From the NCBI RefSeq assembly GCF_004683965.1, contig NZ_CP038436.1, positions 1,178,001-1,242,000 of the forward strand: DNA of 64,000 nucleotides. The letters are read 5' to 3'. Positions 62,075 through 64,000 of this stretch are shown here, piece by piece (position 1 is the stretch's first letter; each line of letters starts with the position of its first letter). The DNA is from Nocardioides seonyuensis. GTDB lineage: Bacteria > Actinomycetota > Actinomycetes > Propionibacteriales > Nocardioidaceae. The notes below the pieces were generated by a model. It saw only the letters and a program-made list of their open reading frames with translations, did not search any database and was not told the origin of the DNA. The position numbers and the translations under genes were made by a program.

Positions 62075-62467
62075 CTACACGTCGCAGTCACACACAGTTA
62101 GCCAGCACCGGCCACACACCGCGACAGGGACTAGGGGTGTCGTGCCGCATCGTTCACAGGCAACCCACTCCTCTGGATACCAAGTCCAGGTCTCCTCCGT
62201 GGCGAACCGCGTCCACCCCTGCGCGCTGTCGAAAGTCCAGCGCGCCGCGAAGGCGGTGTCCTCGTTTACCTCGCGGAGGGTCTCGCGTTCGCGGGGTGAC
62301 TCGACGGCGTGACGAATTGCTGGACAGTCAAGTGCCGAATGGAACACCCTCGTCGAGTACTCGGCGCGGCCTGCTGGCGGGAGGATCCACCGTGACGACA
62401 GGTTGTGGGCATACGGGGTCGAATGCACCGACAGGGGCCGCCAGTCCGTGTCGTCGACGTTCGTCAC
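62075..62467 (-). CDS. Small zinc-ribbon protein, partner of the PD-(D/E)XK nuclease
   Basis: 130 aa from GTG 62467, overlapping the upstream nuclease stop by 4 bp (GTGA). The N-terminal 90 residues include LPPAGRAEYSTRVFHSALDC and AARWTFDSAQGWTRF. The C-terminus has CERCGTTPLVPVAVCGRCWL and CDC, likely one zinc site. Translational coupling suggests a complex with the nuclease. No family recognised. Confidence 0.6.
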   Translation of the reverse strand: MTNVDDTDWRPLSVHSTPYAHNLSSRWILPPAGRAEYSTRVFHSALDCPAIRHAVESPRERETLREVNEDTAFAARWTFDSAQGWTRFATEETWTWYPEEWVACERCGTTPLVPVAVCGRCWLTVCDCDV

Positions 62468-63468
62468 CGTGCTGCCTCCTGCAGCGCCTTGCTTGACTTC
62501 TCCGCCGCCTCAATCGTCGGCTCGGTGAGGAGTTGGTCTAGCAGCACCCACGCGCGGCGGGCCATAACGATGTTGCCGCTCGGAATCTCGGGGACGCGCA
62601 GTTTCGGGCCCAGGTCGTAGACAGCGTGCGGTCCGTACGATTCTCCCTTCTCTGGTCCTAGTGGGATGTCGGGCCATCGGTCTTGGAGAGCAGGAAGCAC
62701 CGTGGCCGTCTCGACGCGGTTGACCTGTTGGAGTTTGCCGTCCCATCGGAAGCCCATCAGGATTGGCGGCCGTCGCGGCCAGTTCTTCCCGAAGGGATGG
62801 AAGTAGACCTCCTCGTCGAGGACGTACTCACGGAACGTGAGGGACCCCAGCCGGGTCTTGGAGATCGAGACCACGTAGACCCACTGCGAGTCGTACTGCC
62901 GCACGGCGGTCGCTCCCTTCAGGTAGTCAGTGAACTGTGTCAGCCACAACCGCTCGGTGTGACCTCTGGCCGACTTGTCACGCCGGATTGCGCGCAGTGA
63001 CTCGCGAACGGCGTCCCACGGGAGGTGCACGACGGGGGCCCCGCCCACTTCGGTCGGGAGTTCACGTGCCGCCCAGTCCAGCGACGAGTCAGACAGGGAC
63101 ACCAGGAGTGCTCTCTCGACACCGCTGAACCGCCCCACGTACTTCCCCAGTTGGGTCTCACCCGGCTGGAGCCAGCCCTTCTTGGCCTCCACAACGACCA
63201 GTGCCTGAGAACCGAGTTGCAGTTCGAGGTCGGTGCGACCTTCCGCGTCAGCGGACTCCAGGGACACGGACACGTCATCCGGGTTGCCGGGCATCCCCAG
63301 CCCCCGCCAAAGACTGGCGCGTAGGGCGGGCGACACCGTCAGGGTCCAGCCCAACGCGGCAGTCAGGTCGACCTCGCCGCGGCCTAGCAAGTCGAAGACC
63401 GAGCCGACCTCGGTCCCGTACTTCAACAGCGGCTGCTGCACCGCCCCCACCTGCCTATCGGTCTGCAC
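62464..63468 (-). CDS. PD-(D/E)XK nuclease-like protein
   Basis: 334 aa. The catalytic motif is GRTDLELQLGSQALVVVEAK: D80, then E94-x-K96, matching the D...ExK pattern of restriction-type nucleases. A further region has RLWLTQFTDYL and WVYVVSISKTRLGS. The C-terminal half is unassigned. It is translationally coupled to a zinc-ribbon protein and lies between integrase and attR, a common place for cargo defence genes. Confidence 0.72.
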   Translation of the reverse strand: MQTDRQVGAVQQPLLKYGTEVGSVFDLLGRGEVDLTAALGWTLTVSPALRASLWRGLGMPGNPDDVSVSLESADAEGRTDLELQLGSQALVVVEAKKGWLQPGETQLGKYVGRFSGVERALLVSLSDSSLDWAARELPTEVGGAPVVHLPWDAVRESLRAIRRDKSARGHTERLWLTQFTDYLKGATAVRQYDSQWVYVVSISKTRLGSLTFREYVLDEEVYFHPFGKNWPRRPPILMGFRWDGKLQQVNRVETATVLPALQDRWPDIPLGPEKGESYGPHAVYDLGPKLRVPEIPSGNIVMARRAWVLLDQLLTEPTIEAAEKSSKALQEAAR

Positions 63469-63550
63469 TGCGTCGCCGCGAGTCTAGGTAGCCATTCGGC
63501 CTCGCTGGGTCAAACAGCGGGACTCTCGGCCTGCACCGTCAGCAACCAAT

Positions 63551-63570
63551 CACCGGGATAACACCGGGAT
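63551..63570. repeat. CACCGGGAT repeats, candidate integrase arm sites
   Basis: CACCGGGAT occurs at 63551-63559 and 63562-63570. Related AAACACCGGGG repeats lie near the left end. The 63469-63722 stretch around them has no convincing gene. Confidence 0.45.
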
Positions 63571-63722
63571 TGGCGAGATCGGAGGGCCGCGGGGAGGCGA
63601 TCCGAAGGCCGCGGCAGGACGACGACGAGTTTCACGGCAGGGCGGCCCAGTTTGCGTAACCGCAGGTCAGGAGCCTGCAGGGAGGAAATTGAAGAGTCCC
63701 CCGGGGTCTCGGGTCCCCGGGG

Positions 63723-63763
63723 GAGGCGGAGCCGCCTGTCGGAATCGAACCGACGACCTAGTC
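63723..63763. repeat. attR: 41-bp repeat inside tRNA-Thr
   Basis: Identical to 38590-38630. It covers the 3' part of tRNA-Thr from the anticodon stem to the acceptor end plus seven downstream bases, so integration rebuilds a functional tRNA. Confidence 0.93.
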
Positions 63764-63802
63764 ATTACGAGTGACTCGCTCTACCGACTGAGCTAAGGCG
63801 GC
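63730..63802 (-). tRNA. tRNA-Thr, anticodon CGT
   Basis: 73 nt on the minus strand. Acceptor GCCGCCT (63802-63796) pairs with AGGCGGC (63737-63731). Anticodon stem AGTCA/TGACT with loop CTCGTAA gives anticodon CGT. The T-loop TTCGATT is present and the discriminator is T. CCA is not encoded. The 3' part comes from the integrated element and is identical to attL. Confidence 0.95.
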
Positions 63803-64000
63803 GCGCTGCCCGGCTTGTCTTGTGGACTCGCCGGGCAACGGAGGGAGGATATCCGACGTGTCGGATACGCGCGTAATCCGGTGGCCGGTGATGGGTGATC
63901 CCCCTGACCTCCGGCGCCTGACGGTGGCGGCGCACGACATGCCGTACGACGAGGATGGCGGCAGACAGCATCGGTCCGGGTGATTTCGATGTCGTGTGCC
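63803..64000. other. Intergenic chromosome with inverted repeat
   Basis: No convincing gene in the last 198 bp. TATCCGAC (63850-63857) and GTCGGATA (63860-63867) form an 8-bp inverted repeat with a 2-bp centre, operator-like. REP-like units begin at 63923. Confidence 0.45.
63923..64000. repeat. REP-like inverted pair (cut by window edge)
   Basis: GGTGGCGGCGCACGACAT (63923-63940) and the incomplete GATGTCGTGTGCC (63988-64000) are inverted copies of the unit found three times at 35405-35486. Confidence 0.6.

Larger units (their letters stand above)
38590..63763. mobile_element. Integrative genomic island in tRNA-Thr, carrying defence genes
   Basis: The element is bounded by perfect 41-bp direct repeats at the 3' end of tRNA-Thr(CGT), with a tyrosine integrase and an excisionase-like gene near the right end. 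Its genes favour restriction and nuclease functions, and its base composition appears lower in GC than the flanks. No FtsK/TraB-type transfer, relaxase, capsid or terminase gene is recognisable, so it is not a complete conjugative element or phage. It may be mobilised by another element. Confidence 0.9.

Noticed and set aside
1..64000. CRISPR arrays or insertion sequences
   Set aside because: I saw no regularly spaced repeats of CRISPR type and no transposase genes; the only recombinases are the integrase and the small resolvase.

Overview
The window is high-GC DNA from an actinobacterium, most likely Nocardioides or a close relative in the Nocardioidaceae. The signs are GTG/TTG starts with 4-bp gene overlaps, a DUF222-type HNH endonuclease gene, an ECF42 sigma factor with DGPF proteins, a GAF-ANTAR regulator and a WXG-like secreted protein. 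It has two parts: ordinary chromosome (1-38,589, resuming after 63,763) and an integrated genomic island of about 25 kb (38,590-63,763).

Chromosome, 1-9.9 kb: a compact selenocysteine cluster. The minus strand carries selD, fdhA, fdhB and an nrfD-type membrane subunit. The plus strand carries tRNA-Sec, selA and selB. fdhA is interrupted by an in-frame TGA at 4803-4805, followed by a bacterial SECIS hairpin whose GGTCT loop is 18 nt downstream, so the gene encodes one selenoprotein of about 1115 residues. The whole Sec-insertion machinery sits beside its only visible client.

Chromosome, 9.9-38.5 kb: a LysR regulator diverges from gabT-gabD (GABA catabolism) over a perfect palindrome. There is an RsbV/RsbQ/RsbP-like sigma-B-type stress module with an apparent frameshift in the phosphatase gene, and a lipoprotein plus WXG-like beta-propeller gene pair. 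DinB-like, rhomboid, quinone-oxidoreductase and epimerase-like genes follow, then the DUF222 HNH gene, a YdjGHI-like membrane-stress operon (SPFH protein, zinc-ribbon protein, small membrane protein), a DGPF-DGPF-ECF42 operon, a matrixin-like secreted protease and a TspO-like protein.

Island, 38.6-63.8 kb: bounded by a 41-bp perfect direct repeat derived from the 3' part of a tRNA-Thr(CGT) gene, which remains intact at the right end. An excisionase-like gene and a tyrosine integrase lie near the right end, with short CACCGGG-type repeats near both ends. No conjugation or capsid genes are visible. The cargo is mostly defence: a cytosine methyltransferase, HNH endonuclease and Vsr group; a SIR2-like plus ApeA/HEPN-like gene pair; an AlbA/Schlafen-like protein; a second HNH nuclease; and a PD-(D/E)XK nuclease with a small zinc-ribbon partner. 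It also holds two families of duplicated small proteins, a decayed nucleotidyltransferase gene, two LexA-type SOS boxes, several long perfect terminator hairpins and a 32-bp palindrome in a gene-free segment.
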